Below the pieces are notes generated by a model that saw only the letters and a list, made by a program, of their open reading frames with translations, had not been told where the DNA came from and made no database searches. Below, piece by piece: positions 25,783-34,608 of a DNA stretch of 64,000 nt (within the stretch, counting starts at the first letter, position 1; each line of letters starts with the position of its first letter). The position numbers and the translations under genes are program-made. The stretch covers positions 100,032-164,031 of the forward strand of contig QQRY01000001.1 of the NCBI GenBank assembly GCA_003602575.1, read 5' to 3'. This DNA comes from Candidatus Poseidoniales archaeon. GTDB taxonomy: Archaea; Thermoplasmatota; Poseidoniia; Poseidoniales; Poseidoniaceae.

Positions 25783-27990
25783 ATGAGTTATAGGTTCAAG
25801 TCCATATCTATGCTGATTTTAGTGATTTTTTCGCTGATGGTAATCGAAGTATCAGGACAAACAAATGAGCCAGAGGTTATTGTTAATGATGGTCGTGTGA
25901 CAGGAGTTAATGTCCAGGCGGGTCAAACTTATTCTGAAAGTTGGAACATTAAAGAAAATGACTGGTATAGCATTAATATGGATTGCCAAGATTGCACTGC
26001 AACACTAAGTTTAGAGGGTGATTTAGTTGGCAGTTCAACTAGTTCTATCAATGGTATGGCGAGTTCTGATGGTATAATGGATTTGAGTATTGAAAGTTCA
26101 ATTAATGAAGTGATTGATTTATCTATAATTCATCATACAAATGACAATTATCAATCCATACGTCCTTCTCCCTTGGAAGTAGTACCAACAATTACTGGTG
26201 AAATATGCGCAAAGACTTCGGATTGCCTAGACCATTCTAGAGGAGATCTTGCATCGATTCCGAATGGAGAATTTACCAACTCATCATTTATCACAGGAGT
26301 TATTGATAGTGGACAATCTGAATACTTTGTAATCAATGTTTCAAAGGGCGATACTTTAGAGTTATCATTAGTCCATTCGAGTTCGGATTTATTTGTAGAG
26401 GTATATTTCCAAAATCAGTCAGAGGAAGAACTACTAATTGACAATATTAGTTCTCCAAGCCAATTAACTACAAATCATAAATTGGGTCCAAATTATTGGA
26501 ATTTTGATGATGATGGGAGAGCAGTGGTCAAAGTTGAATCACAATCGACAAACACTGTATGGGCACTACAACAAAATCTTTTCAAAATACAAGAATTAGA
26601 ATTATTACCAGCTAATATGGAATCCAAAGTATATGGACATAATTTCAAAAATGTACTAATCGATGTTTCATCTTCCGAAAGATTATCTCTAAACTCACCC
26701 TACTCAGGCGTTGAGGTTTCATCTTTCCAATTGATGAGTGGACAATGGGTTGAATCCGGTTCTTTCACATTACAACAAGATATAATTTCAAATCTATATG
26801 TTTACCCAAATGTTAGTGCCATGCGAATTGAAATGTCAGCACAAGTATTCCTAGTGGAAATTTCGGTTGAAGACTTCTCCGACCTAGGACAAGGATTGGA
26901 AGCACCATCTCTAGCGCCGATATATCTGGAAACCGATAATTCATCATGGCCAACTTTAGACTTAGAAAAAAGTATTCATAATGGGCAATTTACTCTACCG
27001 ATATTTGACCACTCTGATGTTTATAAAATCGAGATTACTGGCTGGGAAGACTCTATTCATTTTGTTAAATTCACTGTTGAAGGCGACATAGAAGATTGTG
27101 AAGTGGAATTGATTGAAAAGAACCAAGAAACATGGGAAAATAAAGAAACTAAAGTAAGAACAATCGCATCAGGCGACATACAAGTGGCTCTAGAATTAGA
27201 TAGGGGTACCCACTTCCTAAGGATTAGTATAATCAATTCCTCTGTATACAATAATACATGGGGAGAAAATATTGATTCAAAACAATATACGATTACTAGT
27301 CAATATGAATTAGTTGATGAAGGTGAAGAACCATGGTTCCCACCGGACGAGAATGCTGAAAAATGGGGCTCAATAGCTCGATGGTTCATGGGAGGGTTGT
27401 TTTTAATTCCTGGAATTATAGTATTGGTATTGTACAAGAAAAATCTCAATTTTGCAAATTCTCTTTCTAATAAAAAGAAGCGTTTGGAGTGGCTCAAGTC
27501 AAGACTAGATGAAGGTATAGCTACGCCTAAACAAAGTCGAAAATTTTTGAAACGAGCTCTTGACTCAATCTCAACATTAGAATGGAACTCTGCCTGTGAA
27601 ATATGGGGCGAATATGATATTGAACATAGGACTGACGGATTGGCAATGGTTGCGTGGAAATTAGATGAAAGATTATCAAAAGACAGTGCATCATGGCCAA
27701 TAATTATCGGACTAAATATCATTCAAGGAAACTGGGAGATGGCTGCACTTAGACTTGATGCACCAGAAGGTGAACCATGGAACATAACTAGCGTTCACCC
27801 TCGCTTCCTTTCCAAAGGTGAAGAAGTATTCCTTGACTCAATGGTAGAAGGAAATATTGTATTTATCACTGTAGAAATAGAAGGTAGTTCAAAGTGTGTT
27901 GATGTTGAACTAAATGGCCGATTAGATGGTGAGCCGTTCGCTGCAAGAATACCAACTACTCTGTGGAGAAACTCTGATTCTGAAGAGTGA
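25783..27990 (+). CDS. Secreted membrane protein with a cytoplasmic helical domain
   Basis: 735 residues from ATG 25783, which has GAGGT seven bases upstream; a TTG six bases earlier is less likely. The signal peptide is MSYRFKSISMLILVIFSLMV. The ectodomain (to about residue 520) contains two regions with the outline of bacterial PPC-like modules, including SEYFVINVSKGDTLELSLVHS, which would bind or shield peptide. One transmembrane helix follows (WFMGGLFLIPGIIVLVLY). The remaining 180 residues are cytoplasmic and helix-rich, including a stretch that resembles a TPR or a nucleotide-handling fold. It is unassigned. It is convergent with dnaJ. Confidence 0.7.
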   Translation: MSYRFKSISMLILVIFSLMVIEVSGQTNEPEVIVNDGRVTGVNVQAGQTYSESWNIKENDWYSINMDCQDCTATLSLEGDLVGSSTSSINGMASSDGIMDLSIESSINEVIDLSIIHHTNDNYQSIRPSPLEVVPTITGEICAKTSDCLDHSRGDLASIPNGEFTNSSFITGVIDSGQSEYFVINVSKGDTLELSLVHSSSDLFVEVYFQNQSEEELLIDNISSPSQLTTNHKLGPNYWNFDDDGRAVVKVESQSTNTVWALQQNLFKIQELELLPANMESKVYGHNFKNVLIDVSSSERLSLNSPYSGVEVSSFQLMSGQWVESGSFTLQQDIISNLYVYPNVSAMRIEMSAQVFLVEISVEDFSDLGQGLEAPSLAPIYLETDNSSWPTLDLEKSIHNGQFTLPIFDHSDVYKIEITGWEDSIHFVKFTVEGDIEDCEVELIEKNQETWENKETKVRTIASGDIQVALELDRGTHFLRISIINSSVYNNTWGENIDSKQYTITSQYELVDEGEEPWFPPDENAEKWGSIARWFMGGLFLIPGIIVLVLYKKNLNFANSLSNKKKRLEWLKSRLDEGIATPKQSRKFLKRALDSISTLEWNSACEIWGEYDIEHRTDGLAMVAWKLDERLSKDSASWPIIIGLNIIQGNWEMAALRLDAPEGEPWNITSVHPRFLSKGEEVFLDSMVEGNIVFITVEIEGSSKCVDVELNGRLDGEPFAARIPTTLWRNSDSEE

Positions 27991-27994
27991 ACAA

Positions 27995-29116
27995 CTAATT
28001 TCGACGTTGTTCAGCATCTTCTTCAACACGTGAGATAATATCATCAGGAGCCAAATCACTTCTTAGAACATCCAATGACTTCTTTACATTCTTACTAATT
28101 TTCTTTGGCATATGTAATTTGACCAACACCACAACATCGCCTCTTCCAGAACCTCTTGTTCTAGGTAAACCTCTCTTTCTTATTTCCAATGTCTCTCCAG
28201 AATTAGTCTGGGCTGGAACTTTGATGACTAAATCTTCACCATCGATGTGCGGTAAAGTTACTTGAGTTCCCAAAATCAAATCAGAATAACCTAACGGTAG
28301 AGACATTATCAGATCAGCATTTGACCGTTCAAACCATGGATGTTGTTCAATTTCTAGTTCTATGAATAAATCTCCATTTTCGCCGTTAGCATTTGCAGGA
28401 GGTTCTCCTTTTCCTCGCATTCTCAATCTAGTTCCATCTTCGGCCCCCAATGGAATATTGAAACGTAGTTTCGTTTCTTCTTGATTACGACCACTGCCGC
28501 TACAAGTCTTACACTTCGATTTTATTGTTCGACCACTCCCTCCACAAGAGGAACATTCTCTCACAACATCTTGAACGAAAGGTCCTATTTGTTGCCTTGC
28601 TCTTACCCTTCCTTGACCTCCACACTCGGAGCAAGTTTGAGTCTCTCCATTTTCTCCACCTGTGCCATTACAATCGACACATCTTACCGGGAGTTCAATC
28701 ACTAGTTCTTCTGAAGTTCCATTCAAAACTGATTCAATGTTTATACTATGCCTGATTAGAATATCACTACCACGCCTAGGCGATGAACGTCTAGAACCTC
28801 CACCAAAGAAACTGGAAAAGAAATCTCCTCCTAGAATATCTTCAAGATTAATATTGAAGCCACCACCGCCAAAACCTCCAAACGGTGAACCTGATGGGCC
28901 ATCGTGACCAAATCGATCATACATTTGTCGCTTTTCAGTATCTGAAAGAACTGCATATGCTTCTTGTATTTCCTTGAACTTATCTTCTGCATCATCTTCT
29001 GTGCTTCTATCAGGATGGTATTTCCTAGCAAGGCTTCTAAATGCATTTTTCAAATCTTTTTCTGTCGCATCTTTGGTAACCCCTAGCACTTCATAGTAGT
29101 CCCGTTTCTGCGACAT
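27995..29116 (-). CDS. dnaJ: Chaperone protein DnaJ
   Basis: 373 residues from ATG 29116, supported by GGTGGAATC just upstream. The J domain has HPD at residues 34-36, a Gly/Phe-rich linker lies at about 70-110, and four zinc-binding CxxCxGxG repeats are at 146-153, 162-169, 188-195 and 202-209. Two beta-sandwich substrate domains and a dimer region follow. DnaJ stimulates the ATPase of DnaK and delivers unfolded clients. No dnaK or grpE gene is in the window. The class is the full bacterial-type DnaJ, which several mesophilic archaea acquired from bacteria. Confidence 0.97.
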   Translation of the reverse strand: MSQKRDYYEVLGVTKDATEKDLKNAFRSLARKYHPDRSTEDDAEDKFKEIQEAYAVLSDTEKRQMYDRFGHDGPSGSPFGGFGGGGFNINLEDILGGDFFSSFFGGGSRRSSPRRGSDILIRHSINIESVLNGTSEELVIELPVRCVDCNGTGGENGETQTCSECGGQGRVRARQQIGPFVQDVVRECSSCGGSGRTIKSKCKTCSGSGRNQEETKLRFNIPLGAEDGTRLRMRGKGEPPANANGENGDLFIELEIEQHPWFERSNADLIMSLPLGYSDLILGTQVTLPHIDGEDLVIKVPAQTNSGETLEIRKRGLPRTRGSGRGDVVVLVKLHMPKKISKNVKKSLDVLRSDLAPDDIISRVEEDAEQRRN

Positions 29117-29182
29117 GATTCCACCGAGCAAACCATCGGTAAACTCAATGCCCTTTGAACATCACGGATATTGAGGGATAAA

Positions 29183-30178
29183 TCAAGGTAAAATATCAAG
29201 TCCACAATTTAGACAAAAACGCTCGTTTGGTGGAGTTACAAACCCGCAACCTCTACATGTTTTCTGTCTATTAATAGGTGTTGAGGTTTGCTGAATTGGG
29301 AGACTTTGGTTATTTGGCATCATAGCCATTGATTCAATACTCTGAGAATTGGTTGCTTGTATTTCTTTATCCCACGAGTAAGCATCTTTGTCCATGGAGT
29401 ATCTAACTGGCTCCTCATTAGAAGAGGGATTATAATCCATATTTGTTCTTCCATCGAGTGAAACTTCTTTTTCACCTTCATCAGTCATAGAAGTAGCTTT
29501 CAATGTAGAATCAACATCTCGCCTAGTAGTTTGTAGTGGAGAATTAGGTCTCGAAACTGAAACAGGAGATGCCTTAGACGCAGCCTTTAGAGCATCGATT
29601 CTTCTCTCTTCGCGTTCTTGACTAATACTTTTATTTCCAAAAAGGCCACCAATCCAATCTAAGAAATTATCCATAGGACTTGACTTTCTTGTTGAACCAA
29701 TGGTAGAATCAATCGTTTGATCGTCAAATGTTGACTCACCAGAAACTCTTCTTGTAGCCTCAACTACATGACTGGCCTCATTTAGAAATTGAACCTCGAC
29801 TTTTTCGTCTTCTCCAACTACCATCTCGGGAGATTCTGTATTGATATCCCCAATATTTTGCTGGAGCTTTGCCCTACCTTCCTCGGATAATTCTGAATCA
29901 ACCTGGACATTTGTTTGCCAAACTCCATCTTCCTCGGCTTGGTAAACTTTCTTCATTTTCTTCATAACTTTGCTACGTCTATACTCATAGTCTTTGACAA
30001 GAAATGACTTACGATAAATGAAAAACCCTATCACTGCCCCTACTGCATAATAAGGAATCATAAGCAATGGTTCGATCTTGAAAACCTCTCTAAGAGGAGT
30101 GACAAAAACATGAATGAATATCAATAAAACAAGAGGCAGGAAAGCGACGCTTCGGGTACTAAGAGAGTCGTTAGCCAT
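29183..30178 (-). CDS. Membrane protein with C-terminal zinc ribbon
   Basis: 331 residues from ATG 30178, preceded by AGGGTGA. Two hydrophobic segments near the N terminus (SVAFLPLVLLIFIHVFVTPL and LLMIPYYAVGAVIGFFIYR) form a hairpin anchor. A long charged, probably disordered cytoplasmic middle (about 70-300) follows. The protein ends in a zinc ribbon, CRGCGFVTPPNERFCLNCG. The same ending, zinc ribbon after membrane segments, occurs in the 682-residue protein at 19846. It may recruit a cytosolic partner to the membrane. It lies 66 bp upstream of dnaJ on the same strand. No family is recognised. Confidence 0.65.
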   Translation of the reverse strand: MANDSLSTRSVAFLPLVLLIFIHVFVTPLREVFKIEPLLMIPYYAVGAVIGFFIYRKSFLVKDYEYRRSKVMKKMKKVYQAEEDGVWQTNVQVDSELSEEGRAKLQQNIGDINTESPEMVVGEDEKVEVQFLNEASHVVEATRRVSGESTFDDQTIDSTIGSTRKSSPMDNFLDWIGGLFGNKSISQEREERRIDALKAASKASPVSVSRPNSPLQTTRRDVDSTLKATSMTDEGEKEVSLDGRTNMDYNPSSNEEPVRYSMDKDAYSWDKEIQATNSQSIESMAMMPNNQSLPIQQTSTPINRQKTCRGCGFVTPPNERFCLNCGLDILP

Positions 30179-30242
30179 CGTATTCACCCTGCCACTTGTA
30201 TATATCACTCAAGTATGTTCCCACCTAATGTGTTGTAATATA

Positions 30243-31277
30243 TCACCTATCATTTGACTCTCTGCCTTTTCTAAATAAACCACCAATTAGTCCTATTGAA
30301 AATGTTATGTGTAATGATAAAAGGCTCAATGGGACTCCAAAAAGAATAGAGGCCTTTCGCCATTTAATTGAAAATTTAAAACCTTCAATAAGTATGACCA
30401 GGATATAAATCAATGATGGAATATACCAAAATGGTGTTGAAGTAATTACTAGAATCATAGTTAAAATAAGTCCAATCCAGGGCAAGAATTCTCTTTTACT
30501 ATGCCTTGAAGGATGTTTTTTTATTATTTTAGTTCGCCAAAATCCATACCTATATCCCATTTTTAGCCAACTCGAGAAGTTTGCTCTCTTAACCATATTG
30601 ACATGAGTCTCATTCGTTCGATAAAGTTTGAAACCTGAATCTTGTAACCTCATTGATAGATCACTATCCTGACTTGTTATGAAATTAGTATCCCATCCTC
30701 CGACTTTTTCAACTGCTTTCCTTGAATGCATGCAGAATGCAGGAGTTCTAGTTTCACCTGTTTTGGAAAACGTTTCAAACTGTCCCGAACCACTACCTAA
30801 ATTCGATGATAGTGCTGCTTCAATCCATGTTTCAGTGATAGTTTTCTGCTCATCACTTGGAAGAACTCTGACCCCTAAACCTGCTAATTTCAAGGTTGAA
30901 TCATCAGAAAGATTTTGCCAAACCTCCAACCTCTTGGAGAGATGGTCTTTTGGTACGGTACAGTGTCCAATAAGTTCGACTAGTAAATCTATACTATCAG
31001 GTAATAACTTCAAAGATAAGTTCCTTGCTTCTGCAACATATTTTCCAGGATTATTTTCTAGTATAATCACTGGCCCGTCTCTCTGCTTAGAAGATTCTAT
31101 CATCTCCTCAACTATTTCTCTTGAACCATCGGTAGAACCACCGTCCAATACCAAAATCAAGAATTTAGAGGAATCCAATGTTTGAACTATTAAGGATTCA
31201 AGACATTTCCCAATATATTTCGACTCATTAAAAATAGGAATTACAGTCGCTATTATTGGACCATTTTTCCCACTCAT
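30243..31277 (-). CDS. Glycosyltransferase family 2, membrane-anchored
   Basis: 344 residues. The GT-A fold opens with ATVIPIFNESKYIGKCLESL, the substrate motif is LVLDGGSTDGSREIVEE, and a later conserved segment is QDSDLSMRLQ. At the C terminus two or three hydrophobic helices (PWIGLILTMILVI, YIPSLIYILVILIEGF, PLSLLSLHITFSIGLIGG) anchor the enzyme. Family 2 enzymes of this shape transfer a sugar from a nucleotide donor to a lipid or protein glycan. Given the abundance of secreted proteins nearby, glycosylation of surface protein is a plausible role, but donor and acceptor are unknown. Confidence 0.88.
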   Translation of the reverse strand: MSGKNGPIIATVIPIFNESKYIGKCLESLIVQTLDSSKFLILVLDGGSTDGSREIVEEMIESSKQRDGPVIILENNPGKYVAEARNLSLKLLPDSIDLLVELIGHCTVPKDHLSKRLEVWQNLSDDSTLKLAGLGVRVLPSDEQKTITETWIEAALSSNLGSGSGQFETFSKTGETRTPAFCMHSRKAVEKVGGWDTNFITSQDSDLSMRLQDSGFKLYRTNETHVNMVKRANFSSWLKMGYRYGFWRTKIIKKHPSRHSKREFLPWIGLILTMILVITSTPFWYIPSLIYILVILIEGFKFSIKWRKASILFGVPLSLLSLHITFSIGLIGGLFRKGRESNDR

Positions 31278-31365
31278 GCCCTAAGAACTGAATAATGGCT
31301 TTCATACTTCGCCTGATTTTTTCTCAAAAAGACAGATTGAAGAGTAGATTCAAACACGCCGAACC

Positions 31366-31881
31366 ATGACTGGGCCCATCCTAAAGCTAAATGCCAAGGA
31401 TGAGGGGATTGAGGTGACAGTAGAAACTACACTATCAGGAGCCGACTCTCCAGAAAAAGTTACTGAATGCATCAACAACATCTTTCCGGATTTCAACATT
31501 AAAGGTAAATTATGCAATCCCGAATTAGGTAATGCAGAAGATCAAACCCTAGTCGATAATAATCTATCAATGAATGAATTTTTATTATTATTGCACAAAC
31601 AACAGATACTCGATACTGCATTGGATTCAATGAGTCGTAATTTAAGTTCTGAATATACAGAATTCGATATCCTTCGACAAGCGGCTATTTCTGGGAAAAT
31701 TGCATTCAATATACCAGGAGAAAAACCTCTAGGTGGTCTAATCACCATCAGATTAAATGGAAAAAACCTCAAAGATTGGATTGAGGCTGCTACTTGGCAT
31801 AAGGGCAGGGATAGCATCCCACGTTCAGTAAATGATGAATTAGCAATGGATAAATCAGGTGAAGCTACCACTTGGATTTAG
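31366..31881 (+). CDS. UPF0201 family RNA-binding-like protein
   Basis: 171 residues. The outline matches the archaeal UPF0201/COG1931 family: a beta-rich start (GIEVTVETTLSGADSPEKV), an INNIFPDFNI strand, an LLLLHKQQILDTALDSMSR helix, and a DILRQAAISGKIAFN segment near a PLGGLITI strand. The fold resembles RNA-binding modules and the family is archaeal. It stands alone on the plus strand. The last 27 bases overlap the 3' end of the convergent Pcp-Nudix gene, so both stop codons lie within each other's reading frame. Confidence 0.85.
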   Translation: MTGPILKLNAKDEGIEVTVETTLSGADSPEKVTECINNIFPDFNIKGKLCNPELGNAEDQTLVDNNLSMNEFLLLLHKQQILDTALDSMSRNLSSEYTEFDILRQAAISGKIAFNIPGEKPLGGLITIRLNGKNLKDWIEAATWHKGRDSIPRSVNDELAMDKSGEATTWI

Positions 31882-32898
31882 TAATTCTTTGGCTATTTCT
31901 CTAGCCACTAATCCATCTAGTCCAATAAATTGCTCGACATCTCCCTCATGGGAAATCCACTTGACTTCATCATGTGAAGTCCAACTTTGTTTTTGCTCTA
32001 GATCAGGTATTGAGCCAACAAATTTACAAATCTCAACATTCAATTCAATATCGAAATTTTCGGAATTATGAAACCATTTTCCAAAACCCTTGACTCTTTG
32101 AACATTCCATTTAAATTCCTCTTTAATTTCCCTTTGTATTGCTTCAGTTCGAGATTCACCCCACTCAGATTTACCTCCGGGAAATTCCCACAACCCAAGA
32201 TTTCTCTCATCATTACGCTTTGCAACAAGCATTTTACCATCATTAATTATGGCACCTGCCACTACTGAAATCACAGGTTTAAACATTATCCGCCCAATCA
32301 TATTTACTAACAATTCTCGTGCCTTAGGTAAACTGAAATTATCATAATTAGGTAGATGTAAAAAAAGGCAATGAGTCTTATTCTCAACCGTATTTTCATG
32401 ATAAATTTCAGAAAGTGTGTGATAATATGTTTCATTACATACAAACTTACCAGCATCGAATGAAATTTCAGCATTAATGCTACCTTTATTGGTCAGAATT
32501 AATTCTGATTTGATTGTAGACTTGTACTCTTCTGTACCTAGAAGTCTATTTCTTAATTGTCGACCAGAATTATCCTCGATGCTCATATCGATAATATTCT
32601 GTGCCAATAATTCAATTCTTGGAATTTGACAATTCTGACACAGCCCCATATGTATTATAGCATCCCATTTCTCGCCAGATGACAACTTCTTCGAAGTTAA
32701 TTTGGCACCCACAGCATCTACTGAAAGAACTATCGTTTCTAATTCAATTTCTATGTCATCTATACGATAATCTCTAATTTCTCCCCAAGGGTCTCTAACA
32801 ACCAAAGATTCTTGTAGAGTTTCGATTAAATCGGCTGAAATGTTAGAAGAATGATTTGAAAATGGCTCAAAGCCTGTGACCAACACTCTCGCCATCAT
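31855..32898 (-). CDS. Fusion of pyroglutamyl-peptidase-like and Nudix domains
   Basis: 347 residues. Residues 1-200 match pyrrolidone-carboxylate peptidase (family C15), and the likely triad is present: Glu96 in RIELLAQN, Cys154 in KFVCNETYY and His181 in LFLHLPNY. Residues 210-340 are a MutT-like Nudix hydrolase; its box runs GGKSEWGESRTEAIQ then REIKEE, with the usual box Gly replaced by Lys. The first half removes N-terminal pyroglutamate; the second would hydrolyse oxidised nucleotides such as 8-oxo-dGTP. The halves have no obvious shared pathway. The second ATG (32895) is an equal start. The 3' end overlaps the UPF0201 gene. Confidence 0.85.
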   Translation of the reverse strand: MMARVLVTGFEPFSNHSSNISADLIETLQESLVVRDPWGEIRDYRIDDIEIELETIVLSVDAVGAKLTSKKLSSGEKWDAIIHMGLCQNCQIPRIELLAQNIIDMSIEDNSGRQLRNRLLGTEEYKSTIKSELILTNKGSINAEISFDAGKFVCNETYYHTLSEIYHENTVENKTHCLFLHLPNYDNFSLPKARELLVNMIGRIMFKPVISVVAGAIINDGKMLVAKRNDERNLGLWEFPGGKSEWGESRTEAIQREIKEEFKWNVQRVKGFGKWFHNSENFDIELNVEICKFVGSIPDLEQKQSWTSHDEVKWISHEGDVEQFIGLDGLVAREIAKELLNPSGSFT

Positions 32899-32979
32899 AC
32901 CGTTCTAAATCATACAGTTATTGATATTCATGTAGGCAAATGAGCGCTATCTTGACAAACTCTAACCCTAACCTCGATA

Positions 32980-33330
32980 TTGGGCGGTACATTGGAAGGG
33001 GGCAATTCTCAGTTTGCAAATACTACTGCTGAGGTTGATGCAAAACCCAGTATATTTCGTGTTTTCAAGCAAATTTGGACAGAAATGACTCTTGGAGTTG
33101 GTTTTTGGGGCGCACTACGACCACTTGTGGCAGCATTATTGGCGCTCGTTCCGTTCCTATTTCTTGGTCAGCACTTCAATAAAAAGCACCGTAAGGCAAC
33201 TGACTGGACATTATTACAAATCCCATTGGCATTAACTGTAGTTCTCTGGTTTGCTTTGTGGGGATTCTCGATTTTTGATGCATGGCGTGATGGAACCAAG
33301 TTAGTATCAGAAAATAGTTTGAATAACTAA
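32980..33330 (+). CDS. Small two-span membrane protein
   Basis: 116 residues with a possible TTG start; no better start is visible before the first hydrophobic segment. After a polar N terminus of about 30 residues come two transmembrane helices (LVAALLALVPFLFLG and IPLALTVVLWFALWGFSIF) with a basic loop KKHRKATDW between them. No family is recognised. Its TAA overlaps by three bases the stop of the metzincin gene on the other strand. Confidence 0.6.
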   Translation: MGGTLEGGNSQFANTTAEVDAKPSIFRVFKQIWTEMTLGVGFWGALRPLVAALLALVPFLFLGQHFNKKHRKATDWTLLQIPLALTVVLWFALWGFSIFDAWRDGTKLVSENSLNN

Positions 33331-34118
33331 GGCGTCCAAAGTTGATCGTAAACTTCGATTCTTCCAGTTTTCATATCCGTTAGATCGTTTAGGTCATCTT
33401 GATCAAATTCAGTCGGTAAGTCACCAGAAATTATGTTTCTAATATTTGTCGATTCAATCGCCCAGTACATGACTGATTCATCATTATTTGAGTGGTTTGG
33501 ATGATCGGGATCTTCGTGTTCTACAAGTGATTGGTAAACAATATTAACAAGCCCCAAAAGATGGCCTACTTCATGAACAAGTACGCTATTTTCAACCTCC
33601 TCTGCTGATGGACGTCCAAAAAATGGCCCTTTTGCCTCTTCGACTGAATCTCCAAATACTGCCACTGTAGAAGCATCTACAGCCACACCCAAAACGCTAT
33701 CATCGCTATAGGTTCCTGATGGGAATAATACCTGCCAGTGAAGTGTTGAGGAAGTTTGAGGATCGTTCTCTTTATTCTCCCATGCATGATATCTTACATC
33801 ATCACTTGTCCAAGAACCGGTATTTCCAAATACGGTTTCTGTGAATGTGATAGTTATTCCATCTGGCTTATCACAAACCTGCTCAAGCCTTTGTTTCAAT
33901 AAATCTGTACTACTTGATTTAGGTTGATAACCACTTTCATAGTCAACCTCAATGACAAGTTCTGTGTATTTACTAGAATCTAGACAAGCCATTACCAAAC
34001 CACCTGGAATACCACGATTATTATCTCCGATTATTATTTCATCCGAGATGCAACCTGAAAAACCACTCAATAACAGTACTGTGATAACAACTGCGAATTG
34101 TGACTGTCTCCTTCCCAT
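33327..34118 (-). CDS. Metzincin-like zinc protease lipoprotein
   Basis: 263 residues. A lipobox-like LLLSGFSGC at Cys23 suggests a lipid-anchored secreted protein. The active-site helix is VHEVGHLLGLVN (His182, Glu183, His186), followed by EHEDPDHPNHS and a Met-turn at VMYW (Met217). In classical metzincins the third ligand sits at the position held here by Asn192, so a histidine in the HEDPDHPNHS loop may replace it; this variant is known in some bacterial families. It is likely an envelope metalloprotease. The 3' end overlaps the adjacent membrane-protein gene by a few bases. Confidence 0.85.
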   Translation of the reverse strand: MGRRQSQFAVVITVLLLSGFSGCISDEIIIGDNNRGIPGGLVMACLDSSKYTELVIEVDYESGYQPKSSSTDLLKQRLEQVCDKPDGITITFTETVFGNTGSWTSDDVRYHAWENKENDPQTSSTLHWQVLFPSGTYSDDSVLGVAVDASTVAVFGDSVEEAKGPFFGRPSAEEVENSVLVHEVGHLLGLVNIVYQSLVEHEDPDHPNHSNNDESVMYWAIESTNIRNIISGDLPTEFDQDDLNDLTDMKTGRIEVYDQLWTP

Positions 34119-34153
34119 ACTTTACGCCAACCTTTCTCTATTTTCAAACTTGA

Positions 34154-34600
34154 CTACCATTCTTCAGGAAGTATTATTGGTGAAAATAATTGTCCTGGAG
34201 AGGTTGCAGAAGATAGTTGACTTCGGGCCAATTGCTCCCACATTCTCAGTGCCAAAATACCATCATCAAGTGCCATATCAGTTTCAATCAATGTAACACG
34301 AATAAGTGTGGCTAAGATGTCCATTCTATCATCGTCGACAATAGAAATTATTTTTTCTAAATCCATTTTTGTATTTGAGATAGTATTAGACTCATTAGAT
34401 AATGGCCACGGAGATGTGACCTTAACTGGAAAAAAGGCACCTGTATTAGAGATATGTTCATCTAATGATTTCATTAATTGCTTTATGTGATTACCAATTA
34501 CCATACTAACTTCAATTAATGGCATCTGCAATTGATTAATTAGATTGACCATCCTTTCTTGAAGTGTAACTAAACCATCAACTTCAAAATTCTCTTCCAT
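34154..34600 (-). CDS. Small helical protein encoded directly behind the 1812-residue protein
   Basis: 148 residues, predominantly helical, with no signal peptide or membrane span. The first ATG gives MEENFEVDGLVTLQERMVNLI. A polar middle (SNTGAFFPVKVTSP) separates two long helices. It lies only eight bases past the stop of the giant gene and on the same strand, so the two are almost certainly co-transcribed. It could be a cytosolic partner for the giant protein's tail, but this is inference from gene order. No family is recognised. Confidence 0.6.
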   Translation of the reverse strand: MEENFEVDGLVTLQERMVNLINQLQMPLIEVSMVIGNHIKQLMKSLDEHISNTGAFFPVKVTSPWPLSNESNTISNTKMDLEKIISIVDDDRMDILATLIRVTLIETDMALDDGILALRMWEQLARSQLSSATSPGQLFSPIILPEEW

Positions 34601-34608
34601 TTAATCAC

